A stretch of 64,000 nucleotides of DNA from G965216905 sp965216905. GTDB taxonomy: Bacteria; Actinomycetota; Acidimicrobiia; Spongiisociales; ZC4RG35. The stretch's first letter is position 1. The number at the start of each line of letters is the position of its first letter. Positions 42,684-51,928 of this stretch are shown here, piece after piece. The stretch is taken from assembly GCA_965216905.1 (NCBI GenBank), contig OZ244213.1:1488001-1552000 (forward strand). Reading direction: 5' to 3'. Both the position numbers and the translations under genes were made by a program. Below the pieces are notes generated by a model. That model had not been told where the DNA came from and searched no databases. It saw only the letters and a program-made list of their open reading frames with translations.

Positions 42684-43067
42684 ATGTCCACCGTGCTCAT
42701 CGTCGATGATGACCCCGACGTCCGGCGCCTCGTCGAGATGAAGCTCGAGCTCGAAGGGCTGGTGACATTCACGGCCACGAATGGCAGGGAAGCCCTCGAT
42801 CTGCTGGAGAACCAGGACGTCGATCTCGTCATTCTCGATCTCATGATGCCGGTGATGGACGGCCTCGAGACCTGCAAGGCCATCCGCGCCGACGAGCGGC
42901 TGACCGACGTTCCGATCCTGATGCTGACGGCTCGGGCTCACTACACCGAGGTGGAGCACGGATTCGCCGCCGGTGCCACCGACTACGTCGTGAAACCCTT
43001 CAGCCCTCGTGAGCTGCTCGGACGGGTCCGCAGCATCCTCGGCCGGACGGTCCCGGTCAATACTTGA
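42684..43067 (+). CDS. Stand-alone response-regulator receiver protein
   Basis: 127 aa from the ATG at 42684. Complete CheY-like receiver: acidic pair DDD at residues 8-10, phospho-acceptor Asp in VILDLMMPVMDG, Thr in MLTAR and Lys in VVKPFSP. No output domain. It ends 11 bp inside the 3' end of the convergent E1 gene. Partner kinase not in the window. Confidence 0.87.
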   Translation: MSTVLIVDDDPDVRRLVEMKLELEGLVTFTATNGREALDLLENQDVDLVILDLMMPVMDGLETCKAIRADERLTDVPILMLTARAHYTEVEHGFAAGATDYVVKPFSPRELLGRVRSILGRTVPVNT

Positions 43068-45117
43068 CGGTTTCCTGAACCGCCTGGACGATTCCGTCCA
43101 CGCTCGGATAGGTCATGTCCTCGAGCTCCTGGGCGTACGGCATGGCGGGAACCTCGTCCAGTGCGTAGCGTCGGATCGGCGCATCGAGCCAATGGAACGC
43201 CTTGTCGGCGATCTGGGCGGCCAGCTCCGCGCCGTATCCACAGAACTCGTTGTCCTCGTGGACGATCAGGACTCGGCTGGTCTTGGCGACCGACTCGTGA
43301 ATGGTCGGCCAGTCGAGTGGCTTGAGCGACCGGAGATCGATGATCTCGGGCGAGATACCCAGGTTCTGCAGAATCGGGACGGCCTCCATCGCGAAGTAGC
43401 TCATGGCGCCATACGAGAGCACCGTGACGTCGGAACCGGCCTGTCGAATCGAGGCTCGTCCCAGCGGAACGACGTGGGGACCGTCGGGGAAGTCTCCCTT
43501 GCAGAGTCGGTAGAGCTTCTTCGGTTCGAGGAAGAGCACCGGATCCGGATCCTGGAACGCGGCGTGCAGGAGTCCCTTGGCGTCAGCCGGGTTCGACGGC
43601 ACGACCACCTTCAGGCCCGGCACATGGGCGTAGAAGGACTCGATCGACTGTGAGTGGTACAGGGCCCCGTGGATACCGCCACCGTACGGTGTACGGATCA
43701 CCATCGGCATGTGCCAGCCTCCGTTGGACCGGTAGTGGATGCGGGCGACCTCGGACACGATCTGATCGAAGGCGGGGTGGATGTAGTCGGCGAACTGGAT
43801 CTCGGGAACCGGCCGGCGACCCGCCGCCGCCATACCGACCGCCGCACCGATGATCGACGACTCGGCGAGTGGTGTGTTGAAGCATCGGTCCTCACCGAAG
43901 CGGTCTGTCAACCCCTGGGTGGCTTTGAAGACGCCCCCCTTGGCCCCGGCGACGTCCTCGCCGAAGACGACCGCTCGATCGTCGCTCTCCATGATCTCGT
44001 GAAGCGTTCGGTTGATGGCGGTGATCAGGTTGGTGATCTCACCCTCCGGTGCCGGCTCGGGTTCGGTGGCCGCGGTGTCGGTGTTGATCGGTCGGGCATA
44101 GACATGGGAGTAGGGATCGGTCGGCGGAGCCGCCGCTTCGGCGACCTCGACCGCCTCGGCGAGCTGCGCCTCGACGGTCTCCACCAACTCCTGCTCGGCG
44201 GCGTCGGACAGCAGGCGCTCCTCGATCAAGTATTGCTTGAGGTACACCACCGGATCGTTGCGCCGCCACTCGTCCACTTCTTCGCGCGATCGATAGAGCC
44301 GGTCGTCGTCGTCGGACGTGTGTGCGTAGTACCGGTAGGTCTTGGCTTCGATCAGGGAGGGTCCGCCACCAGATCGCGCCCGCTCGACGGCCTCTCGCGT
44401 CGTCTTGTAGACGTTGAGCGGATCGTTCCCGTCGATCTCGATGCCCGGCATCCCGTAACCCTCGGCCCGCTGGGCGATCGAGCCTGCCACCTCCTCGGTG
44501 GAGGGGACGGAGATGGCGTACTGGTTGTTCTCGATGAAGAAGACGACCGGCAGGCGGTGAATCCCGGCCCAGTTCATCCCCTCGTGCCAGTCGCCTTCCG
44601 ATGTCGAGCCTTCGCCGCCGAAGACGACCACGACTCCCGGGCGGCCGGCGATGCGGAGGCCGTGGGCGACGCCTGCGGCGTGCGGATACTGGGTACCGAT
44701 GGTCGAGCTCTGCGTCAGGATCTGCCGATCGGGATACGACCAGTGGTTGGGGAGCTGGCGACCCCCCGACATGGGATCGTCGGCTTTGGCGAAGGTGGCG
44801 AGGAAGACGTCGATCGGCGGGATCCCCCATGCCAGTGCCACGCCCATGTCCCGGTAGTAGGGGAGGATCCAATCGACCTCGGGATCCAGGGCCATCGTGG
44901 AGGCCACCTGGGCGGCTTCATGGCCGGAGGATCCGACGACGAACGGAACCCGACCCTGACGGTTGAGGGCGAACATCCGGTCATCCATCTTCCGAGCGGT
45001 CAGCATGAGTCGGTACATCTCCACGACGTCCTCGTCGCGGAGATCGAGGTCCTGGTGGTGGAGGATCCGGTCGTTCCAGCTCGGGTGCGTCATGGGTGGG
45101 TCGAGCTCCTTGGTCAC
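43057..45117 (-). CDS. Branched-chain 2-oxoacid dehydrogenase E1, alpha and beta fused
   Basis: 686 aa from GTG at 45117; an ATG at 45093 with AAGGAG upstream may be the real start. The N-terminal half is the alpha subunit with the TPP-binding motif GGEGSTSEGDWHEGMNWA and a later NNQYAI. After a linker of about 40 residues (Glu/Ala/Pro-rich) comes the beta subunit with GEDVAGAKGGVFK and LAESSIIGAAVGMA. These features are closer to BCKDH than to AceE. It overlaps leucine dehydrogenase by 4 bp, which supports a role in branched-chain amino-acid breakdown. Confidence 0.9.
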   Translation of the reverse strand: MTKELDPPMTHPSWNDRILHHQDLDLRDEDVVEMYRLMLTARKMDDRMFALNRQGRVPFVVGSSGHEAAQVASTMALDPEVDWILPYYRDMGVALAWGIPPIDVFLATFAKADDPMSGGRQLPNHWSYPDRQILTQSSTIGTQYPHAAGVAHGLRIAGRPGVVVVFGGEGSTSEGDWHEGMNWAGIHRLPVVFFIENNQYAISVPSTEEVAGSIAQRAEGYGMPGIEIDGNDPLNVYKTTREAVERARSGGGPSLIEAKTYRYYAHTSDDDDRLYRSREEVDEWRRNDPVVYLKQYLIEERLLSDAAEQELVETVEAQLAEAVEVAEAAAPPTDPYSHVYARPINTDTAATEPEPAPEGEITNLITAINRTLHEIMESDDRAVVFGEDVAGAKGGVFKATQGLTDRFGEDRCFNTPLAESSIIGAAVGMAAAGRRPVPEIQFADYIHPAFDQIVSEVARIHYRSNGGWHMPMVIRTPYGGGIHGALYHSQSIESFYAHVPGLKVVVPSNPADAKGLLHAAFQDPDPVLFLEPKKLYRLCKGDFPDGPHVVPLGRASIRQAGSDVTVLSYGAMSYFAMEAVPILQNLGISPEIIDLRSLKPLDWPTIHESVAKTSRVLIVHEDNEFCGYGAELAAQIADKAFHWLDAPIRRYALDEVPAMPYAQELEDMTYPSVDGIVQAVQETVKY

Positions 45118-46196
45118 AATCGGAAGTCACCGGGTCGAGCGATCCGGCGGAGCCCGCCGATCTCGTCGATGCGCTGCTCGGCGATGCGGATGGCGGCTTC
45201 GTGTGGCGTCACGTCGTGCCGGGCGGCGGTCTCGAGGATCCGGTCGGTGGCATCGCCGATGGAGTCCACCCGGTGCATCACGCGTTCCCGGGAGTACCCG
45301 TGCAGCTCCTCGTAGACGTTGATGAGGCCTCCGGCGTTGACGACGAAGTCCGGCGCGTAGAGAATGCCCCGGGAGGCGAGCCGGTTGTCGTCCTCCTCGG
45401 TGGCGAGCTGGTTGTTGGCGCTGCCAACGACCGCACGGCAGGCGAGAGAGGGGATCGTTGTGTCGTCCAACACCCCGCCCAGCGCACACGGCGCCAGCAC
45501 ATCACAGTCGGTGGCGAGGATCTCGTCGACGGCGACCACCTTGGCCCCGAAGGTCGCCGCCATGCGATCGGCGGCCTCGCCGTGGAAATCGGCGACCACG
45601 CACTCGGCCCCGGCCGCGGTCAGGAGCTCGACGAGGGCCGAGCCCACCTTGCCGACGCCCTGGATCGCCACCCGGCGTCCCGTGAGGTCGTCGGTGCTCC
45701 ACAGGCGTCGGGCGACTGCCTTGATGGCAGCCAGCACACCGCGAGCCGTGGCCGGTGACGGGTCGCCACCACCCCCGGCCGCTTCGGGCAGTCCCAATGC
45801 CCACCTGGTCTCCCGATGGACGATCTCCATGTCTCGGGTGGTCGTGCCGACGTCCTCGGCCGTGACATACCGTCCACCGAGCGAGTCGATCATCCGGCCA
45901 TATGCCCGCAGAAGTCGCTCGGACCGGATCTCCTCGGGGTCCCCGATGATCACTGCCTTCCCGCCGCCGAGGTCGAGTCCGGCAGCTGCCGCCTTGTACG
46001 TCATGCCTTGCGAGAGGCGGAGCACGTCGGTCAGTGCCTCGTCCTCGGTGGCGTACGCATGAAAACGGGTCCCGCCGAGTGCGGGACCCAATACGGTCGA
46101 GTGGATGGCGATGATGCACCGGAGTCCGGATACCGGGTCGCTTCCGAAGACGATCTGCTCATGACCTTCGGAACCGACCGATTCGAACACACGCAA
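45114..46196 (-). CDS. Leucine dehydrogenase (Glu/Leu/Phe/Val dehydrogenase family)
   Basis: 360 aa from a TTG at 46196, chosen because GGAGAGGAG lies 5 nt upstream; a GTG 6 bp downstream is possible. Substrate and catalytic motifs: LGPALGGTRF and SQGMTYKAAAAGLDLGGGKA with the catalytic Lys. The Rossmann motif is GVGKVGSALVELL. It deaminates leucine and related amino acids to 2-oxo acids. The overlap with the E1 gene downstream makes a two-step unit for branched-chain amino-acid use. Confidence 0.92.
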   Translation of the reverse strand: MRVFESVGSEGHEQIVFGSDPVSGLRCIIAIHSTVLGPALGGTRFHAYATEDEALTDVLRLSQGMTYKAAAAGLDLGGGKAVIIGDPEEIRSERLLRAYGRMIDSLGGRYVTAEDVGTTTRDMEIVHRETRWALGLPEAAGGGGDPSPATARGVLAAIKAVARRLWSTDDLTGRRVAIQGVGKVGSALVELLTAAGAECVVADFHGEAADRMAATFGAKVVAVDEILATDCDVLAPCALGGVLDDTTIPSLACRAVVGSANNQLATEEDDNRLASRGILYAPDFVVNAGGLINVYEELHGYSRERVMHRVDSIGDATDRILETAARHDVTPHEAAIRIAEQRIDEIGGLRRIARPGDFRL

Positions 46197-46316
46197 CGCA
46201 TCTCCTCTCCGGTGGGGTATGGCCCAGTCTACCGGCGGCGGCCGGCCTGTCTCCACCGCGCAGCCCATGGCCGCACCGACCGCCCGGCGGTCGGGGACTG
46301 GCATACTTGGACACTC

Positions 46317-47498
46317 ATGACCGACCTTTCCAACCAACCTCCCGATCCGTACGACTTCCTGGCCATCGATGCCGCCCTCGACGACGACGAGGTGTTGCTC
46401 CGCGACACCGTCCGCGACTTCGTTCGCGACAAGATCGTCCCGGAGATCGGCGATTGGTGGGATCGAGGAGTGTTCCCGAAAGAACTGGCCAAGGACATGG
46501 GCGCCATGGGCCTGTTCGGGATGCACCTCGAGGGCTACGGCTGCGCGGGGGTGAGCAACGTCATGTACGGACTGGCCTGTCGCGAGCTCGAAGCCGGGGA
46601 CTCCGGCGTCCGCAGCTTCGTCTCGGTCCAGGGTTCGCTGGCGATGTTTCCGATCTGGAAGTTCGGATCGGAGGAACAGAAGCAGACCTGGTTGCCACGG
46701 ATGGCGTCGGGGGAGATCATCGGGTGCTTCGGGCTCACCGAGGCCGATTCGGGATCCGACCCGGCGTCGATGCGGACCAATGCTCGCCGGGCGGGGTCCG
46801 ATTGGATCCTCAATGGCTCGAAGATGTGGATCACCAATGGATCGATCGCCGACGTCGCCATCGTGTGGGCCAAGACGGACGAAGGCGTCCGAGGCTTCAT
46901 CGTCCCCACCGACAGCAGGGGCTTCGAGGCGCATGCGATCGAGAAGAAGGCCAGCCTGCGGGCGTCGGTTACGTCGGAGCTGGTGTTCGATGACGTGCGG
47001 CTTCCCGAAGAGTTCGTGCTGCCCGGCGTGGCGTCGATGCGGGGCCCGCTGTCGTGCCTGAACGAGGCGCGGTTCGGGATCCTCTTCGGTGTCGTGGGTG
47101 CGGCGAGGTCGTGCTACGAGTCGGCGCTCACCTACGCCGCCGAGCGGGAGCAGTTCGGCCGGCCGATCGCTTCCTTCCAGCTGACCCAACGCAAGCTCGT
47201 CGACATGATGGTGTCGGTCCAGCGGGCCGGACTGGTGGCTTTGCACCTGGGCCGGATGAAGGACGCCGGCACGCTCTCCTCGGAACAGATCAGCTTCGGC
47301 AAGCTGGACAACGTACGCGAGGCGCTGGACGTTGCCCGGACCGCTCGGTCCATTCTGGGTGCCAACGGGATCACCCTCGAATACCCGGTGTTTCGCCACA
47401 TGGCGAATCTGGAGACCGTGTACACCTACGAGGGCACCAACGAGATCCACACGCTGATCCTCGGGAACCGGATCACCGGGATCCCTTCCTTCTCCTGA
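46317..47498 (+). CDS. Acyl-CoA dehydrogenase (glutaryl-CoA dehydrogenase-like)
   Basis: 393 aa from the ATG at 46317. Signature motifs: GCFGLTEADSGSDPASMRT, the Arg in FGILFGVVGAARSCYE, AEREQFGRPIASFQLTQ and YEGTNEIHTLILG with the catalytic Glu. The EYPVFRHMANLETVYTYEG stretch is characteristic of glutaryl-CoA dehydrogenases, but related acyl-CoA dehydrogenases cannot be excluded. A possible -10 (CATACT) 10 bp before the ATG suggests a short or absent leader. Divergent from the leucine dehydrogenase operon. Confidence 0.88.
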   Translation: MTDLSNQPPDPYDFLAIDAALDDDEVLLRDTVRDFVRDKIVPEIGDWWDRGVFPKELAKDMGAMGLFGMHLEGYGCAGVSNVMYGLACRELEAGDSGVRSFVSVQGSLAMFPIWKFGSEEQKQTWLPRMASGEIIGCFGLTEADSGSDPASMRTNARRAGSDWILNGSKMWITNGSIADVAIVWAKTDEGVRGFIVPTDSRGFEAHAIEKKASLRASVTSELVFDDVRLPEEFVLPGVASMRGPLSCLNEARFGILFGVVGAARSCYESALTYAAEREQFGRPIASFQLTQRKLVDMMVSVQRAGLVALHLGRMKDAGTLSSEQISFGKLDNVREALDVARTARSILGANGITLEYPVFRHMANLETVYTYEGTNEIHTLILGNRITGIPSFS

Positions 47499-47518
47499 GT
47501 CGAAGCCTCGGTCGCGAC

Positions 47519-47550
47519 GAGGGAGGGACCGGTTTCCCGGTCCCTCCCTC
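47519..47550. terminator. Strong bidirectional terminator
   Basis: A 14-bp perfect stem (GAGGGAGGGACCGG / CCGGTCCCTCCCTC) with a TTTC loop lies between the convergent acyl-CoA dehydrogenase and small lipoprotein genes. It is probably shared by both. Confidence 0.75.
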
Positions 47551-47567
47551 GCATTGGTTCGGTGGCC

Positions 47568-47759
47568 TCAGTTGGCGGTGGTCTCGGTGACGGCGACGGT
47601 GGTTTCGGTGACCTCGTCGACGGCACTGTCGACGGCGTCGGAGGCTTCGGTCACTTCCTCGTCGAGCACGTCACCGTCACCGTCTTCGTCGGCGCAGGCA
47701 ACGGCTGTGAAAGGCAGTACGGCGAGCATCGCCGCCGCCACGGTCTTCCTCAGTTGCAT
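47568..47759 (-). CDS. Small secreted or lipoprotein-like protein
   Basis: 63 aa from the ATG at 47759, which has a GAGAGGAG ribosome site. An N-terminal signal (RKTVAAAMLAVLPFTAVACA) ends with a lipobox-like AVAC. The mature part is very acidic and Thr-rich with repeated VTE/VDE segments. I do not recognise it. A longer in-frame start exists upstream but would not carry the signal peptide. Confidence 0.55.
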   Translation of the reverse strand: MQLRKTVAAAMLAVLPFTAVACADEDGDGDVLDEEVTEASDAVDSAVDEVTETTVAVTETTAN

Positions 47760-47923
47760 GGGTTGCTCCTCTCTCGTTGGGGTTCCTTTCGGAACGCTGC
47801 GTGGATGTACCCGCTCGGCGAGCCGCACAAACGTCGATTTCGTGCTCGGGCGACTTCGACGAAGGTGCGGTCGGGAGGAGGTAGCCGGCATTGGGATGGT
47901 CAGCAGACCCCTAGCCTGGAGGG

Positions 47924-49549
47924 ATGTCTTCCGCGCCCTTCCCGGACGTCGACGAGGCTCTCGGCAAACGCTGGACGAAGCTGTCCCGGTGGGGCTTCGG
48001 CGCCGCGATGGCCCTCTCGGTGCTTACCCTGATCGGGTTGGTGGCTGGACTGCGGCCACTGACGGTTGGTCCGGGGGTCGAAGACGTGCGCCCGATCCAG
48101 GCCGCGTCGGCGATCGGGTTGGGCCTCGTGGCTCTCGCCGGTCTGGTCGGCTCCCGGATTGTTCGCCGGTGGTCGTCCGGAGTCACACTGGCGATCGGAG
48201 TCGGCACACTCGGGGTGTACTGGGCAGGCCAGGGAACCCGGGTCTCGGACTGGTTGACCCCCGATGCCGGCTTGTCGACGGATCCGTATCGAGGGCTGCC
48301 GGCCTCCAACTCGGCCTTCGTCCTCGTGCTCCTGGCCGCTGCGAGCCTGGCGATGACCTTTCCCTTGCGGAGGGTGGCGACCACCGCAACGGTCGTGGCG
48401 ACGGCCATCTCGGGAACCGTCATGCTCGGCTACCTCTACGGTGACAGGAACCTCGCGTCGTTCCCCTTCTCGGCGTCGGAGATGGCGGTGCCCGAGGCCC
48501 TGGGTGGAGCCCTGCTGGGAGCTTCGATGCTCCTCGCCCAGGCCCCCCGCTCACCGCTGAGCAGCGCCGGACCCGGCGGAATGCTCGTGCGCCGATTCGT
48601 CCCGGTGGCGTTGCTCCTTCCTCCCGTCTTGTTCTCCTTCGTCGAGGCCCAGGCCCGCTTCGACCTTCCGAACGTCCTGGCCGGATCGGCGACCGCTTTG
48701 ACCGTCGTGTTGGTCGCGGCCTTCTTCGTCACCGCCCGCCGCCTGGATGCGTTGCACGCCGGCAGAGCCGTGGCGGTCGCACACGCCACTCGGGCGCGAC
48801 GAGCGCTGACGCAGCGGGCGCCGGTCGTCGACCGGATGAGAGGTGCGCTGGGTTCGGTGGTCGCCGATCGATTCGAGGGCGCACAGGTCGCCACGGTGCA
48901 CCGTCCGGCCCACGGGTATCTGGCCGGGGACAGCTTCGGGGTTCGGGCGCTCGACGAACGGCGTCTGGCAGTCGTCCTGGTCGACGTGGCCGGTCACGGG
49001 GCCGAACCGGCACTGCTGTCGCTTCGCCTACGGGACAGCCTCCTGCAGGCGCTGGTGTGCGACCTCCGTCCTGCCGAGGCGGTGGCGTCGGTGCAGTGGT
49101 TGTTCGACGAGGGAACGGAGATGGCTTCGGCGATCGTGGCGGTCGTCGACGTGGGAGCAGGGTGGTGCGAGTTCGCTTCGGCCGGTCATCCGCCGCCCAT
49201 CCATCGGGCCGGGACCACAGCGTCGACGGTCGGCGGGCAAGGGGGCCCCGTGCTGGCCCGGATGGTGAAGGGGCCGTGGCCGACGTCGACTGTGCCTTTG
49301 GAACCGGGAGACCGGATCATCTTCTACACCGATGGAGTCGCCGACGTGTTCCCCACCGACGGTGTGGGATCCGGCCACGAGCGGTTGGCACAGGTGGTTG
49401 CGTCGTGCTCCGGTGACGGTGCGGCCATCGCCGCCCGGTGTGTCACCGGAGCCGCCCACGACGGTGCGGACGACGCGGCAGTGGTCGTGGTCTCGATGGA
49501 CGGTGACCCCGACCGACCGTCGGTTCGCCACACGGAGGCCACGTCGTGA
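47924..49549 (+). CDS. Membrane-anchored SpoIIE/PP2C-type serine phosphatase
   Basis: 541 aa. The N-terminal ~280 residues hold six to eight hydrophobic helices. The C-terminal ~240 residues form a SpoIIE domain (GYLAGDSFGVRALDERRLAV, LVDVAGHGAEPALLSLRLRD, FASAGHPPPIHRAG, DRIIFYTDGVADVF). Such phosphatases often act on anti-anti-sigma proteins, but none is encoded nearby. GTGA overlap with the ABC ATPase gene, so the three genes probably form one operon. Confidence 0.87.
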   Translation: MSSAPFPDVDEALGKRWTKLSRWGFGAAMALSVLTLIGLVAGLRPLTVGPGVEDVRPIQAASAIGLGLVALAGLVGSRIVRRWSSGVTLAIGVGTLGVYWAGQGTRVSDWLTPDAGLSTDPYRGLPASNSAFVLVLLAAASLAMTFPLRRVATTATVVATAISGTVMLGYLYGDRNLASFPFSASEMAVPEALGGALLGASMLLAQAPRSPLSSAGPGGMLVRRFVPVALLLPPVLFSFVEAQARFDLPNVLAGSATALTVVLVAAFFVTARRLDALHAGRAVAVAHATRARRALTQRAPVVDRMRGALGSVVADRFEGAQVATVHRPAHGYLAGDSFGVRALDERRLAVVLVDVAGHGAEPALLSLRLRDSLLQALVCDLRPAEAVASVQWLFDEGTEMASAIVAVVDVGAGWCEFASAGHPPPIHRAGTTASTVGGQGGPVLARMVKGPWPTSTVPLEPGDRIIFYTDGVADVFPTDGVGSGHERLAQVVASCSGDGAAIAARCVTGAAHDGADDAAVVVVSMDGDPDRPSVRHTEATS

Positions 49550-50328
49550 CGGGCGAACTCGCGGGCGAGATGGCGGTTGAAGTCGACGGCCTTCGGCGAA
49601 CGTTCGGTTCGACCGTTGCCGTCGACGATGTGACCTTTGCGATTCCGGCCGGGTCGTTCTTCGGCATCGTCGGCCCGAACGGGGCAGGGAAGACCACGCT
49701 ACTGAGGATGGCGACGGGCCTGCTTCGACCCGATCGGGGCACGGCCCGGGTCGCAGGAGTGGACGTGTGGGCGGATCCGGTCCAGGCGAAGCGGGTGTTC
49801 GGCATCGTCCCCGATGAGCCTCGCCTGTTCGATCGCCTCACCGGTCGTGAGCTGCTCGACTTCATCGGCATGCTTCGCGGGATCGACCCGGCCTCGGTCG
49901 AGGAGCGGGCCGGCCAGCTGCTCCGCCTCCTCGACTTGGAAGAGGCCGCCGATTCACTCGTGGCCGATTACTCGTTCGGCATGACGAAGAAGGTCTCCAT
50001 CGCGGCGTCGCTCCTGCACGCCCCGCGGGTGCTCTTCCTCGACGAGCCCTTCGCGGGGATCGACCCGGTGGCCCGACAGACGTTGGAGTCCATCCTTCAG
50101 CGGCACACCGAGCTCGGGGGCACGGTGGTATTCAGCGATCACGCGATGGATGTCGTGGAGCGGCTGTGCGATGCGCTGATCGTGGTGCACCGGGGCAAGG
50201 TGCTCACGGAGGGCTCGGTGGCCGCACTGACCCAGGGTCGTCGCCTCCAAGACGTGTTCGTGGAGTTGGTCGGGGCCCGTCCGACGCTGGAAGGAGACCT
50301 CGAGTGGTTGGGCACTTCGTCCGGCTGA
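49546..50328 (+). CDS. ABC transporter ATP-binding protein
   Basis: 260 aa from a GTG overlapping the phosphatase stop. Walker A GPNGAGKTT, signature YSFGMTKKVSIAA (divergent from LSGGQ), Walker B VLFLDEPFAGID and a switch His in FSDHAMDVVERL. The layout resembles the CcmA/DrrA-like exporters. It forms a transporter with the multi-helix permease encoded next; the start of the permease lies 25 bp inside this gene. Confidence 0.9.
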   Translation: MTGELAGEMAVEVDGLRRTFGSTVAVDDVTFAIPAGSFFGIVGPNGAGKTTLLRMATGLLRPDRGTARVAGVDVWADPVQAKRVFGIVPDEPRLFDRLTGRELLDFIGMLRGIDPASVEERAGQLLRLLDLEEAADSLVADYSFGMTKKVSIAASLLHAPRVLFLDEPFAGIDPVARQTLESILQRHTELGGTVVFSDHAMDVVERLCDALIVVHRGKVLTEGSVAALTQGRRLQDVFVELVGARPTLEGDLEWLGTSSG

Positions 50329-51872
50329 AGCTTCGGCTGCTGTCGAACCGCCTTCGCCACGCCGAGTGGCAGGTGGTGGTTGGGCTGATCCTGCTCTCGC
50401 TCATGGCGGTGGCGGCCGCAGCCGGAACCGCCGTTGGCCTGTGGGCCCTGGCTCGATTCGCCCCCGAATGGCGTTCGGAGGTGGCCGTCTTCGTCTTCGT
50501 CGGGGCCGGCATTCTGTGGATAATCGGCCCCGTCGTGACGTCGGCCATGGACGACACCCTCGAGCCGCGGGCCTTCGAGACACTTCCGCTGTCGCCGGCC
50601 CGGCTGGGTGCGGGCTTGCTGGCAGCGAGCCTGATCGGCCCTGGCGGTTTGGGTACGGGCGTGGCGTTGGTGGTCGGAAGTCTGGGAGCCTTTCCGACAT
50701 CGGTCCTCACGGTCCCGGCTGTCATCGTGAGTGCCACCATCGGAGTGCTTCTGGTCGTGGCCACCGGCAGGTGGGTGGTCACCGTGCTCTCCGACCTCAT
50801 GCGGTCTCGCCGGAGCCGCGAGGTTGTTGCCGTCATGTTCGCCGTCGTCGTGGGCGCTCCGGCGATGCTGGGCGGGTTCGTCGGCGCGAACGGAATCGAA
50901 CCCGACCGCCTGACCCGACTCGCCGAGCTGGCTCGATGGACGCCGCCCGGGGCGGTTGGCTGGGCGACCGAGTCGTTCGGAGCCGGTCGATGGTCCGCGG
51001 GTGCGCTCGGTCTCTCGATCGGCCTGGCGTCCCTCCTGGTCGTGTTGTGGCTGTACGGAACGGCCCTCCGCAGGCTCCAGCTTCGCCCACCCGGGGTAGC
51101 CGGTGCCGGCCCTCGTCGCCGCTCCGCCCGACGGTGGCCCTGGTTGTCCGGCGGGCCGGTCGGGGCCATGGCCGTCAAGGAGCTGCGGTATGCGGTGAGG
51201 GATGCCCGGCTGCGCTCTCAGTTCCTGGGCGCCGCCATCGGCATCGGGGCGGTCCTGGTGGCGCTGGGGACCACGGTGCTCGACACCCCGTATGCCCCGT
51301 TCGCCGGGATGGTGGTCGCGCTCCTGATCCTGCTGCCGGTCGTCACGAATCAGTTCGGCGTCGACGCCGGGTCGTTCTGGGTGTATCTGGTCGCGGTACC
51401 GGATCTCGGATTGGTGCTCCGGGGGAAGAACCTGGGGTGGGCGATGGTGGTGGTCCCGTTGGGATCACTGGTGACGGTGGGAACCGCCCTGATCTCGGGA
51501 AATGCCAGCTACGTCTTGGCGGCGTGGTTGACGATCGTTGCGCTGACGACGCTGTGGATGGCGGTCGGGAACCCGGTGTCGATCGTCGGAGCCTTCGCGC
51601 TTCCCGAGTCCAACATGTTCGGGAACTCCAACGTGGGCGGCAGCGTGTTGCTCTGGTCGCTGGCGGGTTTGGGGGCGCTGGCCCTCGCCCAGGTGCCCCC
51701 GGCGCTGGCCGTCGGGTTGACGGCGTGGCTGGCGGGTCCGGTCTGGGCAACGATCGCCGCGTTGGCATCGGTGGGGTATGCGATGCTGCTGTATCGGCTG
51801 AGTTGGAGACTCACCGACTGGCTGCTCGCCGAACGCAGCCATCGTCTCCTCGAAACGCTCGACGCCGCGTAA
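50304..51872 (+). CDS. ABC transporter permease with about a dozen membrane helices
   Basis: 522 aa from the GTG at 50304, chosen for an AAGGAG site 7 nt upstream. About twelve hydrophobic helices in two sets separated by a cytoplasmic linker (ALRRLQLRPPGVAGAGPRRR). No known permease family motif is apparent beyond the general ABC-2/Yyh type. It partners the ATPase at 49546. Transported substrate unknown. A link to the phosphatase in front is possible through membrane stress or cell division but not shown. Confidence 0.8.
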   Translation: MVGHFVRLKLRLLSNRLRHAEWQVVVGLILLSLMAVAAAAGTAVGLWALARFAPEWRSEVAVFVFVGAGILWIIGPVVTSAMDDTLEPRAFETLPLSPARLGAGLLAASLIGPGGLGTGVALVVGSLGAFPTSVLTVPAVIVSATIGVLLVVATGRWVVTVLSDLMRSRRSREVVAVMFAVVVGAPAMLGGFVGANGIEPDRLTRLAELARWTPPGAVGWATESFGAGRWSAGALGLSIGLASLLVVLWLYGTALRRLQLRPPGVAGAGPRRRSARRWPWLSGGPVGAMAVKELRYAVRDARLRSQFLGAAIGIGAVLVALGTTVLDTPYAPFAGMVVALLILLPVVTNQFGVDAGSFWVYLVAVPDLGLVLRGKNLGWAMVVVPLGSLVTVGTALISGNASYVLAAWLTIVALTTLWMAVGNPVSIVGAFALPESNMFGNSNVGGSVLLWSLAGLGALALAQVPPALAVGLTAWLAGPVWATIAALASVGYAMLLYRLSWRLTDWLLAERSHRLLETLDAA

Positions 51873-51928
51873 TGGTCGCGATCGTCACAGGTTGATGCTG
51901 CGGCATCGGCACGGGACCCGGCGGGCGC

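Noticed and set aside
46197..47450. The long upstream extension of the leucine dehydrogenase frame on the minus strand
   Set aside because: It runs antisense to the acyl-CoA dehydrogenase gene, shows no family features and is explained by codon bias in high-GC DNA.
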